The notes: generated by a model from the sequence alone, not told the origin. Counted from the stretch's first letter, positions 34,165 through 42,075 are shown. The stretch: DNA of 64,000 nucleotides from Microbispora hainanensis (GCF_036186745.1 NZ_CP108086.1:4092001-4156000), one strand, 5' to 3'. Numbers and translations are program-made.

Positions 34165-34664
34165 GTGGCGTCACCCGCCGTCGCCTGCGCGGTGGCGGTG
34201 AGCTCGGCGACCAGGCGCTGGGCCGTGTCCCGGTCGAGGCCCCCGATCTTGATCGGGCCGGCCGCGGAGGCGGTGGTGACGGTGACGTTGGCCAGGCGGA
34301 AGAGCTGCTCCAGCGGGCCGCGCTCGCTGTCCACGGTCTGGATGCGGGAGACCGGGGCGATGCGCCACTCCTGCTTGAACCAGCCCGACTGGGTGAACAC
34401 GGCCGCGGAGGTGGCCTCCCAGCGGTGCACCCGATAGCGCCATTGCGGCATGATCGTGACGTGCGCCACCGCGACGACGGCGGTGAGCACGAGAACGGTC
34501 ACATGGCCGGCGACCGACAGACCGGTCCCGTCGCTGTCGGTCACGAGCCAGACGACCTGGGCCGCCAGGATGACCAGCCAGCCGATGGCGGCCCGTGCGG
34601 CCCAATACCAGACGGCGGTACGGCTCACGCGGTGCTGAGGAGATCGGAGGGTCGGCGTGTCCAC
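34161..34664 (-). CDS. PH domain-containing membrane protein (YdbS-like)
   Basis: This 167-aa protein has two membrane helices (YWAARAAIGWLVILAAQVVW and GHVTVLVLTAVVAVAHVTI) followed by one bPH_2 domain: YRVHRWEATSAAVFTQSGWF, ISRIQTVD-like VSRIQTVDSERGPLEQ, LANVTVTTASAAGPIKIGGL. It is the partner of the YdbT-like protein encoded directly downstream with a 4-nt overlap. The GTG start has only GAGG immediately upstream, so translation initiation may be weak or leaderless. Confidence 0.88.
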   Translation of the reverse strand: MDTPTLRSPQHRVSRTAVWYWAARAAIGWLVILAAQVVWLVTDSDGTGLSVAGHVTVLVLTAVVAVAHVTIMPQWRYRVHRWEATSAAVFTQSGWFKQEWRIAPVSRIQTVDSERGPLEQLFRLANVTVTTASAAGPIKIGGLDRDTAQRLVAELTATAQATAGDAT

Positions 34665-34740
34665 GCCTCAACTCTGCCTGATCGCGCGCGCTATGGCGTA
34701 GTCAGGCCGATCCCGGTTTTCCCAGGACAAATGTCATGTC

Positions 34741-34753
34741 CCCCGTGGCGGGG
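34741..34753 (-). terminator. Short hairpin abutting the LLM stop codon
   Basis: CCCCG-TGG-CGGGG lies immediately 3' of the LLM oxidoreductase stop codon on the minus strand. The 5-bp stem with a 3-nt loop is short, so this is a weak terminator at best. Confidence 0.4.
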
Positions 34754-35593
34754 TCAGAGGGCGGACAGCAGCTTGTGGACGTGCGAGAGCGGGTCGGCGC
34801 CGACCGGGCGGACGGCGACCGTGGACACGCCCGCCTGCCACATCGCCCTGACCAGGGTGGCCGCCTCCTCCGGCGAACCGGCCGCCATGACGACCTCCTC
34901 CGGGGCGACCTGGAGGAACCCGGCCTGCTCCTCGGCCGCCTTCCGCAGGGCCGCGCGTGCGTCGTCGCCGACGTAGAGATGGACGAACGCCACCACTTCA
35001 TGATCTCCGGTCGCGCCGATCCCCTCGATCATCGACCGCAGCCGTTCCGGGGTGAAACCCTCGGGGAGGATGGTGCCCTGGGCGACCCGTCCCGACAGGG
35101 CCAGCGAGCGCGGGTTCACCACTCCGGCGAGCACGGGCGGCGGCTCGGCCGGCGGATGGACGAGGCGGACGCCGTCCAGGCCGACCTCGCGTCCGTGCAG
35201 GGTGACGGTCTCACCGCGCAGCAGCGCTCGTACGGACGTGATCGTCTCCTCCAGCAGCGACAGCGGCGACGCGGCTGCGGCGCCCACCTGGCGCATCCAC
35301 GCCTGCACGCCGTGCCCGATCCCGGCGGCCAGCCGCCCGGGGTGGAGGCGGGCCAGGTTGGCCAGCTCCATCGCCAGCAGCATCGGATTGCGCAGGGGCG
35401 CCGGGGTGATGCCGATGCCCACGCGCAGCCGCGAGGTCGCGGCCAGCGCCGTGGCGGCCGAGGAGATCGCGCCCGTCCAGCCGAGGTCCTCCACCACCCA
35501 CAGGTCGGAGACCGTCGTCCCGTCCAGCTCCGCGGCGAACGACGGGAGCGACTCCGGCGGGAGATCGCGGTCGAAGACGACTCCAAGCCTCAC
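34754..35593 (-). CDS. LLM class flavin-dependent oxidoreductase
   Basis: This 279-aa luciferase-like monooxygenase family enzyme (F420 or FMN dependent) shows VRLGVVFDRDLPPESLPSFA, DLWVVEDLGWTGAISSAATA, LRVGIGITPAPLRNPMLLAM, LARLHPGRLAAGIGHG and VSTVAVRPVGADPLSHV. The segments GxGIxP and GRxxxGIGHG are typical of the F420-dependent subgroup. Length is slightly below average. GTG 35593 follows GGAGG by seven bases and replaces a longer frame without conservation. It stands alone, and the substrate is unknown. Confidence 0.88.
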   Translation of the reverse strand: MRLGVVFDRDLPPESLPSFAAELDGTTVSDLWVVEDLGWTGAISSAATALAATSRLRVGIGITPAPLRNPMLLAMELANLARLHPGRLAAGIGHGVQAWMRQVGAAAASPLSLLEETITSVRALLRGETVTLHGREVGLDGVRLVHPPAEPPPVLAGVVNPRSLALSGRVAQGTILPEGFTPERLRSMIEGIGATGDHEVVAFVHLYVGDDARAALRKAAEEQAGFLQVAPEEVVMAAGSPEEAATLVRAMWQAGVSTVAVRPVGADPLSHVHKLLSAL

Positions 35594-35754
35594 GGGCGGC
35601 CCTCCAGGAGAGATCGACTCTAGGGGCTTCGAGTATCCAGGACGGAGGGAACCAGTGCATACCAGGATGCTCCGCATAAATCGGCCGGGCTGCCGAGCGG
35701 CTGGGCAGCGCCCTGGAGCGGGTGGTTCGCCCGTCCCACAGGGGGAACAGAGGA

Positions 35755-35780
35755 GGGCCGGGCCGCGGTGGGCCCGGCCC
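35755..35780 (-). terminator. Perfect 10-bp G/C hairpin downstream of the small basic gene
   Basis: GGGCCGGGCC (35755-35764), loop GCGGTG, and GGCCCGGCCC (35771-35780) form a perfect stem about 30 bp downstream of the stop of the 43-residue gene. It lacks a T-tract. The rest of the gap to the LLM gene (35594-35754) shows no gene. Confidence 0.65.
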
Positions 35781-35809
35781 GGATCATGGTGGCACCGGCC
35801 GTACGGCCG

Positions 35810-35941
35810 TCACTCGCCCGCGCCCTCGGCGGGGCGGTTGGCCTTCTTCGCCTGCTTCGCCGAGCGGGCTTCCTTGATGGCCATCCTCTTCGCCTTGCCG
35901 GTGGACTTCGCGGGCTTCTTCTTCTGAGCGTCGTCAGCCAT
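35810..35941 (-). CDS. 43-aa Lys/Ala-rich basic small protein
   Basis: This tiny frame begins MADDAQKKKPAKSTGKAKRM and continues AIKEARSAKQAKKANRPAEG AGE. It is strongly basic in the middle, helical and acidic at both tips, with codon usage fully matching neighbouring genes (third-position G/C). GGGGGAA lies upstream of the ATG and a strong hairpin lies downstream, so it looks like a genuine monocistronic gene. The composition recalls short nucleoid- or RNA-binding tails, but I do not recognise a family. Confidence 0.65.
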   Translation of the reverse strand: MADDAQKKKPAKSTGKAKRMAIKEARSAKQAKKANRPAEGAGE

Positions 35942-36062
35942 GATTCCCCCGAATGTCGATGATGCGCCTTATGTGCGCATCTGAGGGGGTTGATACCCAA
36001 GTGGGCAGTAAGACACCCGGCGGCTCGCGCCTCGAAGACGCGAGCCGTACCGATGGGCCAGG

Positions 36063-37502
36063 TCAGACCATCTGGCGCTGCTCGGCGCTGAGCGGCGCGG
36101 CGATGTCCTCCAGCGAGCGCCGGGCGGCCTCCACACCCATGAACCACTGCACCAGCCCGGCCGCCATCATCAGGCCGGCGCCGATGACATAACCGACCAC
36201 GACGTTGCCGACGACCCCGCTCTCCACCAGGCGGCCGAACAGCACGGGCCCGATGATGCCGCCGAGCCCGGTGCCCACGGCGTAGAACAGCGCGATCGCC
36301 AGTGCCCTGGTCTCCATCGGGAAGATCTCCGAGACCGTCAGGTAGGCGCTGCTCGCCCCGGCAGAGGCGAAGAAGAACACCACCATCCAGCAGGCCGTGA
36401 GGGTCATCGGGGTCAGCACGCGCGCGTCGAACAGCGCGGCGGTGCCCAGCAGGAGCAGGCCCGACAGCACGTAGGTGCCCGAGATCATCGTGCGGCGGCC
36501 GACCGTGTCGAAGAACCGGCCGAGCAGGACCGGGCCGAGGAAGTTCCCGATCGCGATCGGGACGAGATACCAGGGCGTGCTGCCATCCGGCACCTTGAAG
36601 AACGTCGACAGCACCAGCGCGTACGTGAAGAAGATCGAGTTGTAGAGGAACGCCTGGCCGACGAACAACGACAGGCCGACGGTCGTGCGCTTGGGATAGC
36701 GGCGCAGCAGCGTGGCCGCCACCTCCGCCAGCGGGGTGTGGGTCCGCTGGTTGATCCTGATCTCCCCGTGCGCCGCTTCGAGCGCCCTGCCGCTCTCCTC
36801 GCGGACCTTCCTCTCGATGCCCCCCACGATCTGTTCGGCCTCTTCGCCGCGGCCGTGGATGAACAGCCAGCGCGGGCTCTCCGGCACGGTTCTGCGTACC
36901 AGCAGGATCGCCACGCCGAGCACGGCGCCCAGGCCGAACAGCAGGCGCCAGCCGAGACCGGCCGGCAGCAGGCTCGTGTCGAGCGCCGGGATCGCGATGA
37001 GCGCGCCGAGCGCGGTGCCGAGCCAGAAGGAGCCGTTCACCACCAGGTCGACCGTGCCGCGCACGCGGGCCGGGATGAGCTCGTCGATCGCCGAGTTGAT
37101 CGCGGCGTACTCGCCCCCGATGCCGGCGCCGGTGAAGAACCGGCACAGGTAGAAGTACCAGGCGTCGTGCGAGAACGCCGTGGCCACGGTGGCGGCGAGA
37201 TAGACGGCGAGCGTCACCAGGAAGAGCTTCTTGCGCCCGAACCGGTCCGTCAGGTGACCGAAGAAGAGAGCGCCGAGACACGCTCCCGCGACGTACACGC
37301 CGGCGGCGATCCCGACCTCGCTCTCGGTGAGCCCCAGCCCGCTGTCCGGGTTCGTGATCCGGGGGCCGATGACCCCGACGATGGTCACTTCGAGCCCGTC
37401 GAGGATCCAGACGGTGCCGAGTCCGATGAGCACGAGCCAGTGCCAGCGGGCCCAGGGGAGCCGATCCAGCCGCGCGGGAATGTCGGTGCTTATTTGCGCC
37501 AT
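36063..37502 (-). CDS. MFS transporter, sugar-porter / metabolite-H+ symporter type
   Basis: This 479-aa twelve-helix major facilitator has loop 2-3 motif GHLTDRFGRKKLFLVTL, TM4 CRFFTGAGIGGEYAAINSA, the central PESPRWLFIHGRGEEAEQI that is characteristic of the sugar porter family, the second-half motif GRFFDTVGRRTMISGTYV and SEIFPMETRALAIALFY. A long cytoplasmic loop separates helices 6 and 7. The substrate could be a sugar or organic acid; the GGEYAAINS signature is common in aromatic-acid/metabolite symporters as well. AGAAGGGG precedes the ATG. It is downstream of the ATP-binding regulator, with no evident operon partner. Confidence 0.9.
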   Translation of the reverse strand: MAQISTDIPARLDRLPWARWHWLVLIGLGTVWILDGLEVTIVGVIGPRITNPDSGLGLTESEVGIAAGVYVAGACLGALFFGHLTDRFGRKKLFLVTLAVYLAATVATAFSHDAWYFYLCRFFTGAGIGGEYAAINSAIDELIPARVRGTVDLVVNGSFWLGTALGALIAIPALDTSLLPAGLGWRLLFGLGAVLGVAILLVRRTVPESPRWLFIHGRGEEAEQIVGGIERKVREESGRALEAAHGEIRINQRTHTPLAEVAATLLRRYPKRTTVGLSLFVGQAFLYNSIFFTYALVLSTFFKVPDGSTPWYLVPIAIGNFLGPVLLGRFFDTVGRRTMISGTYVLSGLLLLGTAALFDARVLTPMTLTACWMVVFFFASAGASSAYLTVSEIFPMETRALAIALFYAVGTGLGGIIGPVLFGRLVESGVVGNVVVGYVIGAGLMMAAGLVQWFMGVEAARRSLEDIAAPLSAEQRQMV

Positions 37503-37563
37503 ATCGTCCCCTTCTCCGGAAGATATGGCGCCCGTCTACCCCGGATCCGGCCAGAAATTCGTG

Positions 37564-38007
37564 TCAGGCCGTCGTCGTGCTCTCGCTCTCCACGCCTCTG
37601 GGCGGCGGTACGGCGGCGTCGTGCCCGACCTCGAACCACACGGAGACCCCGGTGCGGCTGGCCGACACGCCCCACCGGCGGGTGAACAGGTCCACGAGGT
37701 GGACGCCGCGGCCCGGCGTGAGTTCGGGAGACGTCCAGCACCCGCAGCCCTGGGTCGACAACGTGACGCGGGCCGCGGCGGGCGTGGCCAGGACCGACAC
37801 GCCGTACCCCGGCGGGCGCCCGCACGAGGCGGCGTGCCGCAGCGACTCGGCGACCAGCTCGCCGATCAGTTGCACGGCGTCGTCGCGGCAGGGGTGGCCG
37901 TCACCGAGACGGTTCGCCACGAACCGCCGGGCGGCCCGCACCCGGGAGGGGTCTCCCGAGAAGGGGTGTGAGATCGCGATTCTCCCCGTGAGGTTGAGAA
38001 TTGTCAT
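37564..38007 (-). CDS. ATP-binding protein, anti-sigma-factor-like HATPase
   Basis: This 147-aa single-domain HATPase_c_2 protein is of the RsbW/SpoIIAB-like family abundant in actinomycetes. Visible are FSGDPSRVRAARRFVANRLG, the N-box region AVQLIGELVAESLRHAASCG and the G1 box PGRGVHLVDLFTRRWGVSAS. The N-box Asn that coordinates Mg (usually ELVTNAxxHA) appears to be Glu here (ELVAESLRHA), so ATP or kinase activity may be reduced. GGGAG lies upstream of the ATG. Together with the adjacent divergent Scr1-like regulator and DUF397 gene it forms a frequently seen actinomycete trio. The partner sigma factor is not encoded nearby. Confidence 0.85.
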   Translation of the reverse strand: MTILNLTGRIAISHPFSGDPSRVRAARRFVANRLGDGHPCRDDAVQLIGELVAESLRHAASCGRPPGYGVSVLATPAAARVTLSTQGCGCWTSPELTPGRGVHLVDLFTRRWGVSASRTGVSVWFEVGHDAAVPPPRGVESESTTTA

Positions 38008-38109
38008 CCCGTGATAACTCCCTGTGCACCCGCCTGCGGATGGCGATTCGAGGTCCGTGCAAGACTTCGTTCATCCTGCACTTTGCAAAACGGCTACGCA
38101 ATATGGCGA

Positions 38110-38123
38110 ATGCACGATTGCAT
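38110..38123. promoter_or_regulatory. ATGCA-N4-TGCAT dyad upstream of Scr1-like regulator
   Basis: A perfect 5-bp inverted repeat ATGCA-CGAT-TGCAT lies 35 bp before the regulator start, in an AT-rich gap that also holds TTTGCAAAACG (38085-38095) and GCAAT/ATTGC arms. CATAGT at 38121-38126 could be a -10. It is a likely autoregulatory operator. Confidence 0.5.
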
Positions 38124-38158
38124 AGTTTCCTTTTGCGGCGAAAGGGAGAGTTCGGTCC

Positions 38159-39010
38159 ATGAGGGGAGTTGGCGGCCCTACTGTCCGGCTCCGTCGGCTT
38201 TCCGGCGAGCTGACGCGGCTGCGGCGCGAAGCGGGGTTCGCCCGCGAGGAGGTCGCGCGACGGCTCGGCATGGCGGCCTCCACCGTCTATCGGATCGAGA
38301 CCGGCCACACCCGCCCGCATGCCCGGACCATCCGCGACCTGCTCGACCTCTACGCCGTCGAAGGCTCCGAACGCGACGCGCTGATCGCGCTGGCCAGGGA
38401 CGCCGCCCGGCGGGGATGGTGGCGCGCCTACGACGACGTCCTGCCCGGGCCGTACGTCGGGCTGGAGTCCGAGGCGTCGTCGGTGCGCAACTACGAGCCG
38501 CTGCTGGTTCCCGGGCTGCTCCAGACGGAGGACTACGCCCGCGCGGTCATCGGCGCAGCCCTCGTCAAGGACCCGGCGGAGATCGAGCGCCGGGCGGCGG
38601 CCCGGATGGAGCGCCAGCGCCGCCTGACCGGGCCGACCCCGCTGGAGCTGTGGGCCGTCATCGACGAGGCCGCGCTGCGCCGCCCCGTCGGCGGGCCGGC
38701 CGTGATGGCCGAGCAGCTGCGCAGGCTGCAGGAGATGGCCGTCCAGCCGAACGTCACCGTGCAGGTGCTGCCGTTCGACGCGGGCGCCTACCTCGGCATG
38801 GGCAACCCCACGGCGATCCTGGCCTTCCCCGATCCCGGCGACGCCGCCGTCGTGCTCCTGGAGAACATGAGCGGCGAGCTCTACCTGGAGGACCCCGCCG
38901 AGATCCGCGGATACGTCCAGGTCTTCGATCATCTTCGTGCCGCCGCGCTCGGCCCGGAGAAGTCCATGGAAATGATCAACTCGGTCGAGAAGGAGATGGC
39001 AGGACGATGA
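38159..39010 (+). CDS. XRE-family regulator, Scr1 / DUF5753 type
   Basis: This 283-aa regulator has an N-terminal XRE HTH (LRRLSGELTRLRREAGFARE, then EEVARRLGMAASTVYRIETG) and the DUF5753 domain (about 90-275): LESEASSVRNYEPLLVPGLL, QTEDYARAVIGAAL, LWAVIDEAALRRPVGG, VTVQVLPFDAGAYLGMGNPT, AAVVLLENMSGELYLED. Such proteins pair with a DUF397 protein that acts as an antagonist, as in the Scr1/Scr2-type and AbaA/WhiJ-like systems of Streptomyces development. AAGGGAGAG precedes the ATG. Its stop overlaps the DUF397 start (ATGA). Confidence 0.93.
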   Translation: MRGVGGPTVRLRRLSGELTRLRREAGFAREEVARRLGMAASTVYRIETGHTRPHARTIRDLLDLYAVEGSERDALIALARDAARRGWWRAYDDVLPGPYVGLESEASSVRNYEPLLVPGLLQTEDYARAVIGAALVKDPAEIERRAAARMERQRRLTGPTPLELWAVIDEAALRRPVGGPAVMAEQLRRLQEMAVQPNVTVQVLPFDAGAYLGMGNPTAILAFPDPGDAAVVLLENMSGELYLEDPAEIRGYVQVFDHLRAAALGPEKSMEMINSVEKEMAGR

Positions 39011-39228
39011 GGGGACTCGTACCGGCGGACGACCTGGCCTGCGCGGTCTGGCGCAAGGCGGCGCGCTCGAACACCGTCGGCAACCAGTGCGTGGAGGTCG
39101 CGCGCCTGCGCGACGGCGTCGCCGTGCGCGACTCGAAGGATCCCCAGGGACCCCGGCTGATGTTCACCCCCGGGGAGTGGGAGGCGTTCATCGAAGGGGT
39201 GAAGGGCGGGGAGTTCGACCTGTCCTGA
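39007..39228 (+). CDS. DUF397 protein (Scr1-partner)
   Basis: This 73-aa DUF397 protein shows DLACAVWRKAARSNTVGNQC, VEVARLRDGVAVRDSKDPQG, LMFTPGEWEAFIEGVKGGEF. The WRKAxxS...QCVEVA...VAVRDSKxP...F...EW..F pattern is diagnostic. It is translationally coupled (ATGA) to the Scr1-like regulator and probably modulates it by direct binding. Confidence 0.92.
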   Translation: MRGLVPADDLACAVWRKAARSNTVGNQCVEVARLRDGVAVRDSKDPQGPRLMFTPGEWEAFIEGVKGGEFDLS

Positions 39229-39349
39229 GCACTCCCGTCCCCGTAGGGCCCGTCTCCGTCGCTCGATGGAGCGGGCCGTACGGCTTGCTGGGGGATGCGG
39301 TGGGGCTCGGGTGGGAATGGGTGGCGCTTCGCCGGGCAGGAGACCTGGC

Positions 39350-39496
39350 ATGCGACGAGAAGACGACCGATACATCGATACCGAGGGCGAGCCGGACTTC
39401 GCCGAGGAGTGGACTCCGTCCGCCACCGACCCGCCGAACGCTGAGCCGGACGACAAGAACCCCGACGAGCGCTGGGACAAGCCGACAGAGGTGTGA
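39350..39496 (+). CDS. Small acidic protein, unknown function
   Basis: This 48-aa product begins MRREDDRYIDTEGEPDFAEE and ends DDKNPDERWDKPTEV. It is very acidic, probably disordered, with AGGAG seven bases upstream of the ATG. The stop codon overlaps the SD of the next gene, suggesting an operon with the DUF6158 gene. No family is recognised. The region 39229-39349 before it may hold its promoter. Confidence 0.6.
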   Translation: MRREDDRYIDTEGEPDFAEEWTPSATDPPNAEPDDKNPDERWDKPTEV

Positions 39497-39508
39497 AGGA
39501 GGACCGCC

Positions 39509-39736
39509 ATGACCATGGGAGTCGACCCGCGGGACCTGAGCGACGAGGACCTGATCCGCGAGCTGCGCCACCTGCACGAGACCCGGTCTGACACGCTCTT
39601 CCACGGATCGGACGACGCGCTGGAGCACCACACCTCGCGTATGCAGGAGCTGGAACGCGAATACCTCGAACGCTACCCGGACCGGCAGGTCGATCCGGAG
39701 CGACTCCGCGAGGGGGCGAGGCAGCGCAGTGCCTGA
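39509..39736 (+). CDS. DUF6158 family protein
   Basis: This 75-aa protein begins MGVDPRDLSDEDLIRELRHL after two leading residues and continues HETRSDTLFHGSDDALEHHT, RMQELEREYLERYPDRQVDP. That is the pattern I associate with DUF6158 of actinobacteria, a small helical protein of unknown role. GAAGGAGG precedes the ATG at ideal spacing. The 3' end overlaps the next gene by 8 nt. Confidence 0.82.
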   Translation: MTMGVDPRDLSDEDLIRELRHLHETRSDTLFHGSDDALEHHTSRMQELEREYLERYPDRQVDPERLREGARQRSA

Positions 39737-40091
39737 CAAGGAGAGCGCGGCGCCTGACGCGGTGCCTGGCGGGGAGAGCGCGGTGCCTGGTGGGGAGAGC
39801 GGGGCGCCTGGTGGGGAGAGCGGGGCGCCTGGCGGGGAGAGCGGGACGCCTGATGAGGACAGCCTGGAGGACGTCCAGGAGATGACGACGGCGGATATGA
39901 CGGTCTACGAGGCCGTCGCCGCTCTGAACATGGAAAACCGGCCCGCGACCGTCGCCGCCGTCGCCGCGATGACCGGGTTTCCCGAAGACTCCGTACGGCG
40001 ATGCCTCGGCACGCTGACCGACGGCGGCAGGCTGGTGCCGGAAGGGGACGCCTACACCCTCGGCACCCACGACTGGGGGCTCGAATACTGA
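39729..40091 (+). CDS. Protein with PGGES repeats and small winged-helix-like domain
   Basis: From GTG 39729 the product is 120 aa. Residues about 13-42 are a low-complexity PGGES(G)A repeat encoded by a 21-bp tandem repeat. The C-terminal part (about 52-120) reads MTVYEAVAALNMENRPATVA, VAAMTGFPEDSVRRCLGTL, DGGRLVPEGDAYTLGTHDW, which looks like a winged-helix with recognition helix and wing. A shorter start at ATG 39883 would drop the repeats. It overlaps the DUF6158 gene and is likely co-translated. A DNA-binding role is inferred from predicted secondary structure only. Confidence 0.65.
   Translation: MPDKESAAPDAVPGGESAVPGGESGAPGGESGAPGGESGTPDEDSLEDVQEMTTADMTVYEAVAALNMENRPATVAAVAAMTGFPEDSVRRCLGTLTDGGRLVPEGDAYTLGTHDWGLEY
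39765..39851 (+). repeat. 21-bp tandem repeat (about 4 copies) inside coding sequence
   Basis: The unit gcctggtggggagagcgggg (plus one base) recurs about four times with few differences and keeps the reading frame, encoding repeated PGGES motifs. It is a candidate length-variable minisatellite. Confidence 0.75.
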
Positions 40092-40331
40092 GCGCAGGGA
40101 CGGCGTCGAAGTGGTGCTGCGGGACGGGGCGGGTGCCGCGTGCTGGGCTTCGTGAGGCTGTCGTGAAGCGGAGGGCTACACCGAGGCTGGTTGTGCTCGC
40201 GGCCGGCAAAGGTGGGTGTGCTCAAGAGCCCTTTTGATTCGTAGCCGCACTCCGCTTCGTGTTCACAGGCGGGCTTTGCTCTACCCGTTGCTCCACCCAT
40301 CCTTTGCCCGACCACATTGCCCAACCGCGAC
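40092..40331. other. Intergenic region with one copy of the 67-bp repeat family, no gene
   Basis: There is no coding sequence. From about 40262 to 40331 the sequence is the reverse complement of the unit repeated in tandem at 46789-47035 (for example gctttgctctacccgttgct, 40274-40293). A 15-bp word ctggttgtgctcgcg (about 40189-40203) reappears inverted near 47065-47079, so the inverted relationship extends beyond the perfect 128 bp. Confidence 0.6.
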
Positions 40332-40459
40332 GCTCACGGGCGGGCGGGTGCTCCGGCCGGCCGTGATAGTTGCGGTCTGGTGAGCCTCGGGAGCGGCCAT
40401 CGCGGGCGCGGTGGTACAGGGCACGGTCTTACGCCGGCCTCCGCACCCGCCCGCCCCCG
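40332..40459. repeat. Left arm of a perfect 128-bp inverted repeat
   Basis: By direct comparison, 40332-40459 is the exact reverse complement of 46661-46788. The arms enclose 6,201 bp holding a small lipoprotein, LacI-1, GH87-1 and LacI-2. Open frames inside the arm show no family signature. The function is unknown; it could promote inversion or mark a duplication. Confidence 0.85.
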
Positions 40460-40499
40460 GCGCAGGCGCCGGCGGCGTGGCGGGGCGGGGCCGTAAAGA

Positions 40500-40871
40500 T
40501 CATGAGCAGGCGGAGGCGAGCTGCTGGGTCGCCTGGATGGCCTTCTGGCCCGACTCCGCGAGCTTGGTCGCGGCGGCCGGGTCCGAAAGGTCGATCTTGA
40601 AGGACCCCCACGAGTCGGCCAGACCGGTGAGCGTCACCTTCAGGTCGCCGTCGGCCTTGCCCGACAGCTCCTTGAGCTGCGCGGCCAGATCACTGGTCGC
40701 GGCGTTGAGGCCCTTGATGTCGCCGGCCGCGCCGGCCGCCTTGGAGCTGTAGTCGGTGAACGCCTTGGTCGCCTCCTCGCAGACGGCCGTCTGGCCCCCG
40801 CTGCAGGCGGCGGTCAGACCGAGAAGGGCGGACGCCGCGACGACGGCGAGGCTGTTCCTGAGGATGTTCAT
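40500..40871 (-). CDS. Small secreted lipoprotein-like protein, unknown function
   Basis: This 123-aa protein has a signal sequence MNILRNSLAVVAASALLGLT ending in a lipobox-like LTAAC. The mature part is helical and Ala/Lys/Asp-rich with one further pair of cysteines (AVCEEATKAF and the C-terminal ASACS), possibly a disulfide. GGAAGG precedes ATG 40871. It is divergent from LacI-1 across 130 bp, and therefore may be under its control. No family is recognised. Confidence 0.75.
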   Translation of the reverse strand: MNILRNSLAVVAASALLGLTAACSGGQTAVCEEATKAFTDYSSKAAGAAGDIKGLNAATSDLAAQLKELSGKADGDLKVTLTGLADSWGSFKIDLSDPAAATKLAESGQKAIQATQQLASACS

Positions 40872-40965
40872 GGTGCCTTCCTGGGAGATCTGCAACACGG
40901 CAGACGCTAGGAATCACCTCTTTCACAGTGCTTTCAGCCCGCTTGCAACCGTGTCATCGAAGATC

Positions 40966-41001
40966 CTTGGCACGGCCGTTCCGCGTCGTATGCTTGCCGC
41001 C
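40966..41001 (+). promoter_or_regulatory. Leaderless promoter of LacI-1
   Basis: TTGGCA (40967-40972), 16-bp spacer, TATGCT (40989-40994), then 7 nt to the ATG at 41002. There is no SD. The same -10-to-ATG geometry occurs at LacI-2. Confidence 0.65.
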
Positions 41002-41994
41002 ATGACGCGACGGCTTGCGGAGGTTGCGAAGAAGGTCGGGGTCAGCGAGGCCACGGTGAGTCGCGTCCTCAACGGCAAGGCCGGGGTATCCGAGGCCACC
41101 CGAGAGGCCGTGCTGACGGCCCTCGACGTGCTCGGGTATGAGCGGCCCACGCAGTTGCGCGGCGAGCGTGCCCGCCTTGTCGGGCTCGTCCTGCCCGAGC
41201 TGCAGAACCCCATCTTCCCGGCGTTCGCCGAGGTCGTCGGCGGGGCGCTGGCCCAGCAGGGGTTCACCCCCGTGCTGTGCACCCGTACGGTCGGTGGGAT
41301 CTCCGAGGCCGACTACGTCGATCTTCTGCTGCAGCAGCAGGTGTCCGGCGTGGTCTTCGCCGGGGGGCTCTACACCCAGACCGGCGTCGTCCACGAGCAC
41401 TACCTGCGGCTGGTCGAACGGCGGCTGCCCACCGTGCTGGTCAACGCGGCCGCCGATCACTGGGACTTCCCCCGGGTCTCCTGCGACGACACGATCGCGG
41501 TGGAGCAGGCGCTCGGTCATCTGCGCGCGCTCGGCCACCAGCGGATCGGCCTCGTCGTCGGCCCCGCCGACCACATGCCGTCCATCCGCAAGCTGGAGGC
41601 GTTCCGGGCCGCGGGCGGCGAGCTGGTCGAGCACACGATGCACTCGCTGGAGGGCGGCCACGCGGCGGCGCTGAAGCTCGTGCGGCAGGACGTCACCGGG
41701 ATCATCTGCGGCAGCGACCCGCTGGCCCTCGGGGCGATCCGCGCGGCGCGGCGGGCCGGCCGGCGCGTGCCCCAGGACATCTCTGTCGTGGGATATGACG
41801 ACTCCGCGCTCATGACGTGCGTGGACCCGCCGCTGACTACCGTACGTCAGCCGATCGAGGCGATGGGCCGGGCCGCGGTGGAGCTGCTGGTCAGCCAGAT
41901 CGAGGGCGCCGCCGTCGCCACCGGCGAGCTGTTGTTCGAGCCGGAGCTTGTCGTCCGCTCCTCCACCGGCCGCGTCGGCGTCCCCGTCTCCTGA
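41002..41994 (+). CDS. LacI-family transcriptional regulator (paralogue 1)
   Basis: This 330-aa LacI/GalR regulator has an N-terminal HTH RLAEVAKKVGVSEATVSRVL with hinge helix PTQLRGERARLVGLVLPELQ, followed by a periplasmic-binding-like sensor (QNPIFPAFAEVVGGALAQQG, DISVVGYDDSALMTCVDPPL, TTVRQPIEAMGRAAVELL). It is about 80 percent identical by eye to LacI-2 at 45280, with the same recognition helix, so both probably bind the same operator. It lacks about six residues present in LacI-2 after KLEAFRA. It is adjacent to and convergent with GH87-1. The likely effector is an alpha-glucan oligosaccharide (inference). Leaderless promoter upstream. Confidence 0.93.
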   Translation: MTRRLAEVAKKVGVSEATVSRVLNGKAGVSEATREAVLTALDVLGYERPTQLRGERARLVGLVLPELQNPIFPAFAEVVGGALAQQGFTPVLCTRTVGGISEADYVDLLLQQQVSGVVFAGGLYTQTGVVHEHYLRLVERRLPTVLVNAAADHWDFPRVSCDDTIAVEQALGHLRALGHQRIGLVVGPADHMPSIRKLEAFRAAGGELVEHTMHSLEGGHAAALKLVRQDVTGIICGSDPLALGAIRAARRAGRRVPQDISVVGYDDSALMTCVDPPLTTVRQPIEAMGRAAVELLVSQIEGAAVATGELLFEPELVVRSSTGRVGVPVS

Positions 41995-42075
41995 CGGCCC
42001 ACCGAGGGGGTCATGCTGTGTGGGGGAGCCCGGAGGAGGAGGCGTCCACTCCTCCTCCGGGCGTCCCGTTCCGGG

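Noticed and set aside
35640-35760. Possible tRNA (ggttcg in a G/C-rich context)
   Set aside because: No acceptor-stem pairing, D-arm or anticodon arm could be assembled on either strand.
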